DNA from: Pseudomonadota bacterium
Lineage (GTDB): Bacteria > Pseudomonadota > Gammaproteobacteria > Burkholderiales > Burkholderiaceae
Assembly: GCA_029777935.1 (NCBI GenBank)
Contig: JAKORH010000238.1
Location: 1 to 18,112 of the forward strand
Direction of reading: 5' to 3'
Length of the DNA: 18,112 nucleotides
Below the pieces are notes generated by a model, which saw only the letters and a list, made by a program, of their open reading frames with translations, was not told the origin of the DNA and searched no databases. The position numbers and the translations under genes are program-made. This document shows, in pieces, positions 1-17,938 of the stretch (position 1 is the stretch's first letter; each line of letters opens with the position of its first letter).

Positions 1-856
1 CGCCACGCTGGCGCTGGGCGCGATCGGGCTGACGCTGACCTACAACATCCTGCGCTTCGCGAACTTCGCGCACGGCGAATTCCTCACCTTCGGCGCCTAC
101 TTCGCTCTCGTGTTCGTGGGCTTGTTCGCCGGCGAGTCGGCGCTGGGACCGTTCACGTTCGGCTGGAGCTTCGCCGGCGCACTGGTCGTGGCGCTGGCAT
201 TGACCGCGGCGCTCGCGCTCGCGCTCGACTGGCTGCTGTACCGGCCGCTGCGCAAGAGCGACGTGGCGGTGGCACTGGTGATCGCGTCGTTCGGCGCGTC
301 GCTGATGCTGCGCAACGTGATCGTGTTCTTCTGGGGCTCGCAGCCCGAGTACTACACGCGCAGCATCGCGATCGCGCGCGAGATGCTGCCGGGGGTGCGG
401 CTGAACGCGAACGAGGTGTTCGTGGTGCTGCTGACCGCCGTGCTGATGCTGGTGCTGCACCTCTTCCTCACCCGCACGCGGCTCGGCCAGCAGATGCGCG
501 CGGTGTCGGACAACCCGGCGCTGGCGCAAGTCACCGGCATCGACGTGCGGCGGATCGTGCGCTGGGTCTGGATCATCGGCGGGGGCCTGGCGGCGATCGG
601 CGGCGTGATGTTCGGTCTGACGGTGCAGGTATCGCCCGAGATGGGATTCACGCTGATCCTGCCGATGTTCGCCGCCGCGATTCTCGGCGGCATCGGCAGC
701 GTCTACGGCGCGGTGCTCGGCGGGCTGATCATCGGCATCGCCCAGTCGCTGTCGGTGCCGTTGATCGGCCCGGAATACAAGCCGGCGGTCGCCTTCATGC
801 TGATGTTCCTGATCCTGCCGTTCCATCCGACCGGCATCCTCGGAGAGAGAACATGA
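1..856 (+). CDS. livH: Branched-chain amino acid ABC transporter permease LivH (5' end missing)
   Basis: This is an inner-membrane permease subunit of a branched-chain amino acid type (HAAT family) ABC importer. The frame is open from base 2, giving 284 visible codons, so the start lies outside the window; internal ATGs are not the true start. The visible protein is almost entirely hydrophobic helices. It carries the LivH-like stretch NFAHGEFLTFGAY near its start, a GQQMRAVSDNPALAQVTGID cytoplasmic loop that should contact the ATPase, and AAILGGIGSVYGAVLGG further on, as in BPD_transp_2 permeases. Its stop codon overlaps the livM start (ATGA), so the two are translationally coupled. Family assignment is firm. 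The substrate could be Leu/Ile/Val, an amide or urea, because LivH paralogues serve many substrates and no binding protein is visible. Confidence 0.93.
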   Translation, partial: ATLALGAIGLTLTYNILRFANFAHGEFLTFGAYFALVFVGLFAGESALGPFTFGWSFAGALVVALALTAALALALDWLLYRPLRKSDVAVALVIASFGASLMLRNVIVFFWGSQPEYYTRSIAIAREMLPGVRLNANEVFVVLLTAVLMLVLHLFLTRTRLGQQMRAVSDNPALAQVTGIDVRRIVRWVWIIGGGLAAIGGVMFGLTVQVSPEMGFTLILPMFAAAILGGIGSVYGAVLGGLIIGIAQSLSVPLIGPEYKPAVAFMLMFLILPFHPTGILGERT

Positions 857-1821
857 CCGGGGTTGCCTCCTACCTCGTGTTCTTCCTGATCCAGGCGCTG
901 GTGTTCGCGGTGGTCTGCCTGGGGTTGAATCTGCAGTGGGGCTACACGGGCCTGTTCAACATCGGCGTATCCGGCTTCTTCCTGGTCGGCGCCTATGCGT
1001 TCGCGCTGCTGTGCGGTCCGGCGCATCCGGGCCTGCTCGGCGGACTGGATCTGCCGTTCGTGGTCGGGCTGATCGGCAGCTTGGCGGCCGCCGGCGTGGT
1101 CGCGTTCATCGTCGGCATTCCGACGCTGCGGCTGCGCGAGGACTACCTCGCGATCGTCACGATCGGCATCGGCACCACGCTGCAACTGATCGCGCTCAAT
1201 GCCAACGCGCTGACCGGCGGCAGCCGCGGTCTCACCGACATCCCGCGGCCGCTGCCTGGCGTGAGCGACGGAGTGTTCGGCCGCAATCTGATGCTGCTCG
1301 GACTGATGGTCGTCATCGTGGTCGTGCTGTACGCGGCGCTCGAAGCCATGGTTCGCTCGCCGTGGGGCCGCGTGCTCAAGGCGATCCGCGAGGACGAGCA
1401 GGCGGCGGCGTCGCTCGGCAAGAACGCGTTCGGCTACCGGCTGCAGTCGTTCGTGATCGGATCGGCGGTGATGGGGCTCGGCGGTGCCCTCTACGCGAGC
1501 TTCATCGGCTACATCAGTCCGGAAGACTTCATGCCGATCCTGACTTTCCAGATCTGGAGCATGCTGATCGTCGGCGGCAGCGGCAACAACAAGGGCGCGG
1601 TGCTCGGCGCGGTGCTGATGTGGGCGGTCTGGACCGTGACCGGCAGCATCGCGCAGGCCGTGTTGCCGGCGGCCATGCAAATCAAGGGCGGCGCGGCGCA
1701 GATCATCCTGATCGGCCTGGTTCTCATGGTGGTGCTGGTGCTGCGCCCGCGCGGCCTGATCGGCGAGGAAGCCGTCGTGTCGCACGGCGCACGGATCGAG
1801 GCGACCGAGCCGGTGCCGTAG
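853..1821 (+). CDS. livM: Branched-chain amino acid ABC transporter permease LivM
   Basis: This is the second membrane subunit, expected to pair with LivH, at 322 residues. The ATG lies inside the livH stop overlap, with a purine-rich GGAGAGAG just upstream, which fixes the start. Typical LivM features are NLQWGYTGLFNIGVSGFFLVGAY near the N terminus, PTLRLREDYLAIVTIGIG in the middle, the cytoplasmic coupling loop SPWGRVLKAIREDEQAAASLGKN, and GGSGNNKGAVLGAVLM near the C terminus. Multiple hydrophobic helices fill the rest. The usual downstream livG and livF ATPase genes are absent: the next gene is convergent. The ATPases and binding protein must therefore lie upstream of the window or elsewhere. 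Substrate specificity cannot be read from the permease. Confidence 0.94.
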   Translation: MTGVASYLVFFLIQALVFAVVCLGLNLQWGYTGLFNIGVSGFFLVGAYAFALLCGPAHPGLLGGLDLPFVVGLIGSLAAAGVVAFIVGIPTLRLREDYLAIVTIGIGTTLQLIALNANALTGGSRGLTDIPRPLPGVSDGVFGRNLMLLGLMVVIVVVLYAALEAMVRSPWGRVLKAIREDEQAAASLGKNAFGYRLQSFVIGSAVMGLGGALYASFIGYISPEDFMPILTFQIWSMLIVGGSGNNKGAVLGAVLMWAVWTVTGSIAQAVLPAAMQIKGGAAQIILIGLVLMVVLVLRPRGLIGEEAVVSHGARIEATEPVP

Positions 1822-1983
1822 AACCTGTCCGTGAACAACTCGGGGAACACCACGTAAAGGCAATCGGCGACCATCTTCACCATCGGTTCATCCCGGCGGC
1901 GTGATGTGCCGATTGACGCGGAAGAAGTCAGGCGAGCGCCAGCCGGAGCGCAGCGGGCGCCTGGCACCTGTGGCTGCGGCCGA
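1822..1983. other. Convergent intergenic spacer between livM and the cyclase gene
   Basis: This spacer separates two operons that end facing each other. No good intrinsic terminator is visible. A weak bulged stem read on the minus strand (AGGCGCC with GGCGCT, about 1925-1962), followed by a pyrimidine-rich TTCTTCC, is the best candidate for ending the signalling operon. Confidence 0.3.
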
Positions 1984-3027
1984 TCAGAGCTTCTGTCCGC
2001 GTTCCACCGCTGACACCTGGACCGCGATCGACTTTCCCTTGAGCTGCACCGCGCCGAGCGCATCGAGCCGTGCCGACTCCGGCAACTGCGCGCGCGTTGC
2101 GGCATCGATCAGGATCGGCCGCTGCGCGATCTTGGTGTGCGCCTCCAGCCGCGCGGCGAGATTGACCGTGTCGCCGATGCAGGTGTAGCTGGCGCGCTGC
2201 TGGGTGCCGGCGTAGCCCGCGATCATGTCGCCGGTGGCGATGCCGATGCCGATGCGCAGCGGTGCCTTGTGCGCGGCCGCGCGCTCGACATTCAGCAGTT
2301 CGATCAGCTCGATCATGTCGAGCGCCGCGCGCACCGCCGCCAGCGGCGGCTGCGGCAGCGGCAGCGGCGCCCCGAAGATCGCCATCAGCCCGTCGCCCTG
2401 CATCAGGTTGACCACCCCGCCGTGGCCGCTGATGGCGTCGAACATCAGCGTGTAGAAGGTGTTCAGCAGCTCGATCGTCTCTTCCGGCGGCTGCGCCTCC
2501 GCGAGCGGCGTGAAGTCGCGGATGTCGCAGAACATCACGGTGGCGTGCACGCGCTTGCCGCCGATCGCGAAGCCGGACTGCGCCAGATCCTGCGCGACCT
2601 CCGGCGTGGCGAAGCGCCGCACCAGATCCTTCTGCTGGTCGCGCAGCCGCTTCTTCTCCAGGCTGGTGTTGATGCGCGCCTTCAGCAGCACCGGATTGAC
2701 CGGCTTGTGCAGGTAATCCTCGGCGCCCAGTTCGATGCAGCGCGCGACCTTCTCGACGCCCTCGACCGACGAGGTCACGATCACCGGCAGGTCGCGCAGC
2801 GCGAGGTCACGGGTGAGCTGCTCCATCACCTGGAAGCCGTCCATCTCCGGCATCTCCATGTCGAGCAGCAGCAGGTCGAACGGCTCGCGCTTCAGCATCT
2901 CGAGCGCGACCCGGCCGTTTTCCGCGCAGGCGACGCGATGACCCTGCAGTTCGAGGCTGCGCATCAGCAGCAGGCGGTTGACCTTGTTGTCCTCGACCAC
3001 CAGCAGGCGCGCGCCGGTCTCCGTCAT
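1984..3027 (-). CDS. Response regulator with class III adenylate/guanylate cyclase output domain
   Basis: This 347-residue cytoplasmic protein has a receiver domain (about 1-125) and a class III nucleotide cyclase domain (about 155-345). The receiver has the VVEDN acidic pair, phospho-acceptor D56 in LLLLDMEMPEMDG, the switch region VTSS and HKP. The joining helix runs through LRDQQKDLVRRFATPEVAQ. The cyclase has metal-binding D168 (FCDIRDF) and D212 (MQGDG), plus the transition-state pair N289/R293 in GDTVNLAARLE. T282 sits where class IIIa enzymes have Asp, a class IIIb trait. The usual purine-selecting Lys is Leu208 (VNLMQGDG), so ATP versus GTP preference is uncertain. The ATG at 3027 overlaps the hpt stop and has AAGGAG eight bases upstream; the longer upstream frame is only the hpt gene in another frame. 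It is the likely output of the kinase/Hpt relay. Confidence 0.93.
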   Translation of the reverse strand: MTETGARLLVVEDNKVNRLLLMRSLELQGHRVACAENGRVALEMLKREPFDLLLLDMEMPEMDGFQVMEQLTRDLALRDLPVIVTSSVEGVEKVARCIELGAEDYLHKPVNPVLLKARINTSLEKKRLRDQQKDLVRRFATPEVAQDLAQSGFAIGGKRVHATVMFCDIRDFTPLAEAQPPEETIELLNTFYTLMFDAISGHGGVVNLMQGDGLMAIFGAPLPLPQPPLAAVRAALDMIELIELLNVERAAAHKAPLRIGIGIATGDMIAGYAGTQQRASYTCIGDTVNLAARLEAHTKIAQRPILIDAATRAQLPESARLDALGAVQLKGKSIAVQVSAVERGQKL

Positions 3028-3352
3028 TGGCGCAGCTCCTTCAGCGCCGCGGCGACGCGCGCATATTCCGCGTCGAGCGCGCGCAGCGCCGCGTCGTCCG
3101 CCGGCAGGCCGCCGAGTTCCAGTTCGCGCGCCATTCTTCCCAACGCGAGCGCGCCGAACGTGTTGCTGTTCGACTTCAGCGAGTGCGCGGCGCGGCGGAA
3201 CGTGTCGGCGGCTTGCGCGGCGTACGCGCTGCGCAGGTCGGCCAGGAACTGCGGCGCTTCCTCGAAGTAGGTGCCGATCAGCTCGTTGACGAAATCCGCG
3301 CCGGCGGTCGCCTGCAGCTCGGTGAAGGTGGCCGGATCGATCGGGGGTTCCA

Positions 3353-3353
<1 letters not shown>
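3024..3353 (-). CDS. Histidine phosphotransfer (Hpt) protein
   Basis: This is a free-standing 109-residue Hpt module. Phosphorylatable H57 lies in RRAAHSLKSNSNTFG, the standard HSLK Hpt signature, within a predicted all-helical bundle. The N terminus, MEPPIDPATFTELQATAG, and the later DFVNELIGTYFEEAPQFL are typical of Hpt domains. The start at 3353 overlaps the kinase stop (ATGA) and has AAGGA six bases upstream. The stop overlaps the start of the cyclase gene. Sitting between a hybrid kinase with two receivers and a receiver-cyclase, it is the obvious carrier of phosphate from a kinase receiver (D2187 or D2327) to D56 of the cyclase. That route is inferred from gene order, not shown. Confidence 0.92.
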
Positions 3354-10555
<7,202 letters not shown>

Positions 10556-10813
10556 CGAACGTCCCCCGGTCACCACGACCGTCTGCAACGATTGGCGCCC
10601 GATCGCTTCGAATCGCGCGCCCGCGACGAGCCGGCCGATGGTACACAGGTTGCCCGCCGTCGCGCGAAAAAGCGCACTGGCGCCCGCAGCGGGCGGCCGT
10701 TCGGTGACGCAGCGAAGTGGCGGGGTGAAGAGAGGTGGAGTTCGAACAGCGGCCGGATGCGGCCGGGAGCAGTGCGCCCCCGGACCATCCGGCGCCCGAT
10801 CAGGGCGTGCGAA
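10556..10813 (-). other. Spacer between the hypothetical gene and the kinase operon
   Basis: This 258-base stretch contains no convincing gene. Read on the minus strand, it holds a short GCCCG-CTG-CGGGC hairpin at about 10680-10695, followed by a TTTTTC run flanked by GCGC, which could be a weak terminator for the hypothetical gene. The promoter of the kinase operon should lie here too, but I see no clear -35/-10 pair. Confidence 0.35.
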
Positions 10814-11218
10814 CTATTTCCATTCGAACAACTGGCAGCGGGTGTTGCCGTCGGCGTCGACTTCGTACTCGTACATCGCGGCCGTGCTGTTGAGCTTCAG
10901 CCATTTTTCGGACGAAGTCTGGTAGTACACGCAGCCGCGATAGCTGGTGGCGCCGCTCTTGGCGGCGCGGCCGATGCCTTGCCCGGTCCACGTCGCCACT
11001 TCGCCGTCCTTGCCCATCAATACGCCCTGGCCCTCGCCGAAGAAGCAGCCATCGGGACGCAGCACCGCGTTGTAGGTTCCGGTATCGGTGTACTCCACGC
11101 CCAGCATTCGACCGCCGGCCTTGAAGGTGATTTCCATCTTTGGCCCACCAGCCGGATTCGGCAAGATCCGCTGCATGGTGACTTTGCCCACTTCGTCGCC
11201 AATCCTTTCACCCAACAT
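10814..11218 (-). CDS. Conserved-looking hypothetical protein, 134 residues
   Basis: The function is unknown. The protein is small, soluble and beta-rich, with no signal peptide or membrane segment. It begins MLGERIGDEVGKVTMQRILP and contains evenly spaced Gly-rich turns (TGTYNAVLRPDGCFFGEGQG, MGKDGEVATWTGQGIG, YRGCVYYQTS) ending in YEYEVDADGNTRCQLFEWK, as in a small beta-barrel. From memory it resembles unnamed proteins of similar length in other Proteobacteria, but I cannot search. The ATG at 11218 is chosen because GAGG lies five bases upstream (GAGGAAGACATG). The frame stays open further upstream, but that part is Arg-rich and not protein-like. A perfect TTGACA lies on this strand at 11295-11290, but no good -10 follows at the usual distance. 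It is divergent from the glycine operon, and the kinase operon follows on the same strand after about 258 bases. Confidence 0.75.
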   Translation of the reverse strand: MLGERIGDEVGKVTMQRILPNPAGGPKMEITFKAGGRMLGVEYTDTGTYNAVLRPDGCFFGEGQGVLMGKDGEVATWTGQGIGRAAKSGATSYRGCVYYQTSSEKWLKLNSTAAMYEYEVDADGNTRCQLFEWK

Positions 11219-11327
11219 GTCTTCCTCGCTTTCCGGGCGTCTCAATGGCGCCCGACGCGAATCTTCGTCCCGGCGGTCCGTGCCGAGGGTGTCAATCGTC
11301 AGAACGCAGTACGCACGCCGCCGGGCG

Positions 11328-11355
11328 TTGCGGCCGCGTGTTCGCCGGCTATCGC
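11328..11355 (+). promoter_or_regulatory. Possible promoter of the glycine-riboswitch operon
   Basis: TTGCGG (11328-11333) and TATCGC (11350-11355) are separated by 16 bases. They would start transcription near 11362, about 20 bases before the first aptamer helix. Both boxes are imperfect, and the region is GC-rich, so this is only a candidate. Confidence 0.25.
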
Positions 11356-11380
11356 ATGCCCGCGGTGTATCCTTCCGCAT

Positions 11381-11479
11381 CGCTCAACGCGCGAAACGGG
11401 AGAGCGCTCCGAACCGCGGAGCCGCCGAAGGCGCAACGCCCGTAATCGCTCAGGTACCGAAAACCGCCTCGCGCGAGCG
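11381..11479 (+). ncRNA. Glycine riboswitch, aptamer 1
   Basis: This is the first aptamer of a tandem glycine riboswitch. P1 pairs CGCTC-(AA)-CGCGC at 11381-11392 with GCGCGAGCG at 11471-11479. The conserved GGGAGAG follows, then a GCTCC/GGAGC helix (11406-11410 with 11418-11422), then the core CCGCCGAAGGCGCAA and the distal CGCTCAGGTACCGAAAACCG. These are the standard glycine-aptamer signatures, in the right order and directly upstream of gcvT. Confidence 0.93.
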
Positions 11480-11480
11480 A

Positions 11481-11573
11481 CTCTGGAGAGACTGGACCTG
11501 CACTTGCGTGCAGGTCCAGCGCCGAAGGGGCAGGGGCCGATCGGGCTCCAAACTCTCAGGCAAAAGGACAGAG
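11481..11573 (+). ncRNA. Glycine riboswitch, aptamer 2
   Basis: The second aptamer starts one base after the first. P1 is CTCTG (11481-11485) with CAGAG (11569-11573). An 11-bp perfect helix (11492-11502 with 11509-11519, loop CTTGCG) forms the variable stem. Core motifs are GGAGAG, GCGCCGAAGGGGCA and CTCTCAGGCAAAAGGACAGAG split over the distal half; the last is near-canonical for glycine aptamers. A tandem arrangement ahead of gcvT usually activates expression when glycine is abundant; that direction is family knowledge, not visible here. Confidence 0.94.
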
Positions 11574-11603
11574 GGGCGCCCGTCGATTTCCGACGGGTGC
11601 CCC
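11573..11603 (+). terminator. Terminator-like expression-platform hairpin before gcvT
   Basis: This is a 13-bp stem: GGGGCGCCCGTCG (11573-11585) pairs with CGACGGGTGCCCC (11591-11603), with one G-U pair and loop ATTTC. It is followed by GTTTGCTTCC, a poor U tract. It abuts the aptamer 2 P1 helix and shares a single base with it. It is probably part of the expression platform, either a leaky terminator or a spacer hairpin ahead of the GGAGG ribosome site at 11615-11619. Confidence 0.65.
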
Positions 11604-11625
11604 GTTTGCTTCCTGGAGGCTCCGG

Positions 11626-12756
<1,131 letters not shown>

Positions 12757-12828
12757 TCGGCAGTCGGCAGTCGGCGGTCGGCAGCGAAAGACAAACAACG
12801 AGCAACGAACGAAGAGCAACGAGCAACC
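12757..12828 (+). repeat. Short tandem repeats between gcvT and gcvH
   Basis: Directly after the gcvT stop there are four heptamers, TCGGCAG, TCGGCAG, TCGGCGG and TCGGCAG (12757-12784). An AC-rich tract built from GAGCAAC and GAACGAA-like units follows, up to about 12828. It is non-coding and differs in composition from its neighbours. The gcvH ribosome site AAGGAG (12830-12835) starts right after it. Confidence 0.85.
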
Positions 12829-12840
12829 GAAGGAGCCGCG

Positions 12841-13227
12841 ATGAAAGTTCCCGCAGATCTGAAGTACACCGAGTCGCACGAGTGGGTGAAGAGCGAAGCC
12901 GACGGCACCGTCACCATCGGCATCACCGAGTTCGCGCAGGACGCGCTCGGCGACCTCGTGTTCGTCGAACTGCCCGAAGTCGGCCGCGAGGTGAAGGCGG
13001 GCGAAGCGTGCGCGGTCGTCGAATCGGTGAAGGCCGCCTCCGACGTTTACGCGCCGATCGCCGGCACCGTCGTCGCCGCCAACGATCAGCTCAAGGACAA
13101 GCCGGAGGCGATCAACAGCGACGCATTCGCGGCGTGGCTGTTCAAGCTGAAACCCGCGAACGCGGCCGACCTCGGCAAGCTGCTCGACGCGGCGAAGTAC
13201 CAGGCCAACATCGAGGCGGCGAAGTAG
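12841..13227 (+). CDS. gcvH: Glycine cleavage system H protein (lipoyl carrier)
   Basis: GcvH is the lipoylated shuttle that carries the aminomethyl group from GcvP to GcvT and electrons to the L protein. It is 128 residues, the normal length. The lipoylation site is K64 in [13 protein letters not shown], and the surrounding hallmarks are [33 protein letters not shown], and [15 protein letters not shown]. The start has AAGGAG five bases upstream. The stop is followed at once by the gcvP ATG (TAGATG), so the two are closely coupled. Nothing is unusual within the gene itself. Confidence 0.98.
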   Translation: MKVPADLKYTESHEWVKSEADGTVTIGITEFAQDALGDLVFVELPEVGREVKAGEACAVVESVKAASDVYAPIAGTVVAANDQLKDKPEAINSDAFAAWLFKLKPANAADLGKLLDAAKYQANIEAAK

Positions 13228-16109
<2,882 letters not shown>

Positions 16110-16110
<1 letters not shown>

Positions 16111-16973
16111 TGCCGTCGCCGGTCCAGATCGGCCGCAATGCACTGACGCAGCGGCAAAGCGTGTCGCAGAGACGCTTTGCCGCACGGCGCGCGTTTGCGC
16201 GCAGGATGACGGCGCAGTTCTTTCTGCGCTTCCACGTCACGCTGATCCTGCTTTGGGCGGCGCTGATCGGACTGCTCACCACAAAGCTGATGCTGCTGGC
16301 GGGCTTCGAGCAATTGGCGCCGCGCTACGTCGCCGCAACCGTCGCAGCGTATCTTGCGTTCCTGCTCGGGGTGCGCATCTGGCTGGCGTACGTGCGGGCG
16401 GTGCTGAACCGCGAGCGCGGATCGTTCGACTCCGTTGACCTCGGCAATGCGTTTCCGAGTCATAGCTCGCACGACGGTGTCCCCGACTTCCAGAGCGGCC
16501 ATGGCGGCGATTTCGGTGGGGGCGGTGCCGGCGGGGATTGGAGCGCCGATGTGCCAGTGGTCGACAATGCGGCGGGCGGCGCGCTGGAGGCGACCGGCAA
16601 CGTCATGGCCGAGGTCGGACATGGCGTTGGTGAGGTCGCCGGCGGCGCGGACGAAGGATGTCTGCCCGTGCTCGCGCTTGGGTTGATCATCGCGGTCTTT
16701 CTTGCCATCGTCACCTTCGGCTTCTATTCGATCGCGATGGCGCCCGCCCTGCTCATCGATGCGGCGTTCTTCAGTCTGCTGGCCGGAGGCTTGGCGCGGC
16801 GTGCGCAGATCATGGACGAGACCGAATGGCTGCGCGTGGTCGCGCGCGCGACGATCCTGCCGGTGCTGGTGTTCGTCTTCCTGCTGGCGCTCGCGGCGCT
16901 GTTCGTGCAGCAGGAGTTCCCCCATGCACGTACGCTGGGCGACCTGATTCGCATCATTCGCGCCAGGTTGTGA
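16110..16973 (+). CDS. Uncharacterised integral membrane protein with Gly-rich loop
   Basis: I do not recognise this 287-residue protein. It has a basic N terminus (RRFAARRAFARR), hydrophobic segments at about 42-65 and 72-94, a long soluble loop at 95-184, one or two segments within 185-228, and a last one at about 245-266. The loop is rich in Gly and His (DFQSGHGGDFGGGGAGGDW) and then Gly/Ala/Val. The chosen ATG overlaps the gcvP stop (TAATG), so coupled translation is likely. An internal ATG at 16206 (M33), directly after the basic stretch, is an alternative start. It may depend on the gcv transcript. There is no sequence sign of a direct metabolic role. A membrane-scaffold or stress-related role would be a guess. 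Confidence 0.75.
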
Positions 16974-16983
16974 GCGAAGATCG

Positions 16984-17883
16984 ATGCGGCCGGATTCGCC
17001 CGGTCACCGCTTCCGACGCGTCGGCGTTGAGATCTTGTTCAGCCTTGCTTTGCTGCATCTGGTCAGCGGCTGCACCATGATCGAAGGCATGTTCTTCTAT
17101 CCGGACCGCGTCGACTACACGCGGCCGGGCGACTTCGGGCTGGCGCACGAGGACGTCTCGATCGAAAGCGCCGACCGCAGCCGCCTGCACGGCTGGTGGC
17201 TGCCGGCCGCTTCCGCTGCCAAAGGCACGGTGCTTCATCTGCACGGCAACGCGGCCAACATCGGCAATCACCTGCCGCTGGTGGCATGGCTGCCGCCGGC
17301 CGGCTTCAACGTGCTGATGGTCGACTACCGTGGCTTCGGAGAATCGGAAGGCAAGCCCACGCTCGACGGTGTGGTCGTCGATGCGCTGGCCGCGCTGCGC
17401 TGGCTGCGCGCGCGACGCGAGATCGACAAGAACGCGCTGATCGTGCTGGGCCAGAGCATCGGCGGCGCGACCGCGCTGCGGATGCTCGCGGCCGATCGCG
17501 CCGGCGTGAAGCTGGCGGTGATCGATTCGGCGTTCGCGAGCTACCGCGGCATCGCGCGCGATGCCGCGCTGGCGAGCGTGGTGCTGGCGCCGTTGCTGCC
17601 TCTCGCATTGCCGTGGCTGCCGCCGCGCGAGCGCGATCCGATCGCGATGCTCGATCAGATCGACATGCCGCTGCTGTTCGTGCACGGCACCGCCGATGCG
17701 GTGATTCCGTTCAAGCACAGCGAGCGGCTCCATGCCGCCGCGCGCGGGCCGAAGCGGCTGATCCGCGTCGAGGGCGCGCAGCACATGGAGGCGTTGATGC
17801 GCAGCCGCGTGCAGGCGGAGGTGCTGGGTGAGATGCTGAGATCCCTCACCCTCGGTCCCTCTCCCGGCGGGAGAGGGAAGTGA
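16984..17883 (+). CDS. Alpha/beta-hydrolase lipoprotein (YfhR/Bem46-like)
   Basis: This is a 299-residue serine hydrolase of the alpha/beta fold. The N terminus is a lipoprotein signal: basic HRFRR, a hydrophobic stretch, then lipobox VSGC with C30 as the acylation site, so it is likely membrane-anchored outside the cytoplasm. The oxyanion motif is LHLHGNAAN. The nucleophile is S158 in LGQSIGG, followed by acid D238 in FVHGTADAVIPF and H267 in GAQHMEAL. MVDYRGFGESEG and FYPDRVDY are typical of the YfhR/Bem46 group, whose substrate is not established. The last 13 residues ([13 protein letters not shown]) come entirely from a REP-like element, so the natural C terminus was probably shorter or different. 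The gene follows the membrane protein by ten bases. Confidence 0.9.
   Translation: MRPDSPGHRFRRVGVEILFSLALLHLVSGCTMIEGMFFYPDRVDYTRPGDFGLAHEDVSIESADRSRLHGWWLPAASAAKGTVLHLHGNAANIGNHLPLVAWLPPAGFNVLMVDYRGFGESEGKPTLDGVVVDALAALRWLRARREIDKNALIVLGQSIGGATALRMLAADRAGVKLAVIDSAFASYRGIARDAALASVVLAPLLPLALPWLPPRERDPIAMLDQIDMPLLFVHGTADAVIPFKHSERLHAAARGPKRLIRVEGAQHMEALMRSRVQAEVLGEMLRSLTLGPSPGGRGK
17843..17880 (+). repeat. REP-like element forming the 3' end of the hydrolase gene
   Basis: The element reads CCCTCACCCTCGGT, then CCCTCTCCC (17857-17865), loop GGC, then GGGAGAGGG (17869-17877): a perfect 9-bp hairpin. The TGA stop follows directly at 17881. It shares layout and sequence with the gcvT copy and, inverted, with 17885-17920. 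Confidence 0.9.
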
Positions 17884-17884
17884 A

Positions 17885-17920
17885 GCCCCTCTCCCTTCGG
17901 GAGAGGGGTTGGGGTGAGGG
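17885..17920 (-). repeat. Inverted REP-like element between the hydrolase gene and sdaA
   Basis: On the minus strand it reads CCCTCACCCCAAC, then CCCTCTCCC and its hairpin. On the plus strand the stem is CCCCTCTCCC (17886-17895), loop TTC, then GGGAGAGGGG (17899-17908), a perfect 10-bp stem. Together with 17843-17880 it makes a head-to-head pair like a BIME. It ends 18 bases before the sdaA start and may weaken readthrough or protect the upstream mRNA. Confidence 0.9.
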
Positions 17921-17938
17921 CACGGTTTTGAACTGAAC

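Noticed and set aside
1822..1910. Minus-strand stretch encoding MVKMVADCLYVVFPELFTDR, possibly a transposase remnant
   Set aside because: It is protein-like for only about 25 residues, has no recognisable motif or terminal repeats, and continues into antisense livM. There is not enough to call a mobile-element fragment.
10556..10588. Upstream TTG start for the kinase, adding [11 protein letters not shown]
   Set aside because: ATG 10555 has a GGGGGAC ribosome site at good spacing, while the TTG has none, and the extra residues do not extend the TPR-like region.
17885..17930. Hairpin after the hydrolase as an ordinary intrinsic terminator
   Set aside because: The stem is strong, but only a TTTT in CACGGTTTTG follows after more than 15 bases, and the sequence matches the REP-like family. 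It is better described as a repeat.
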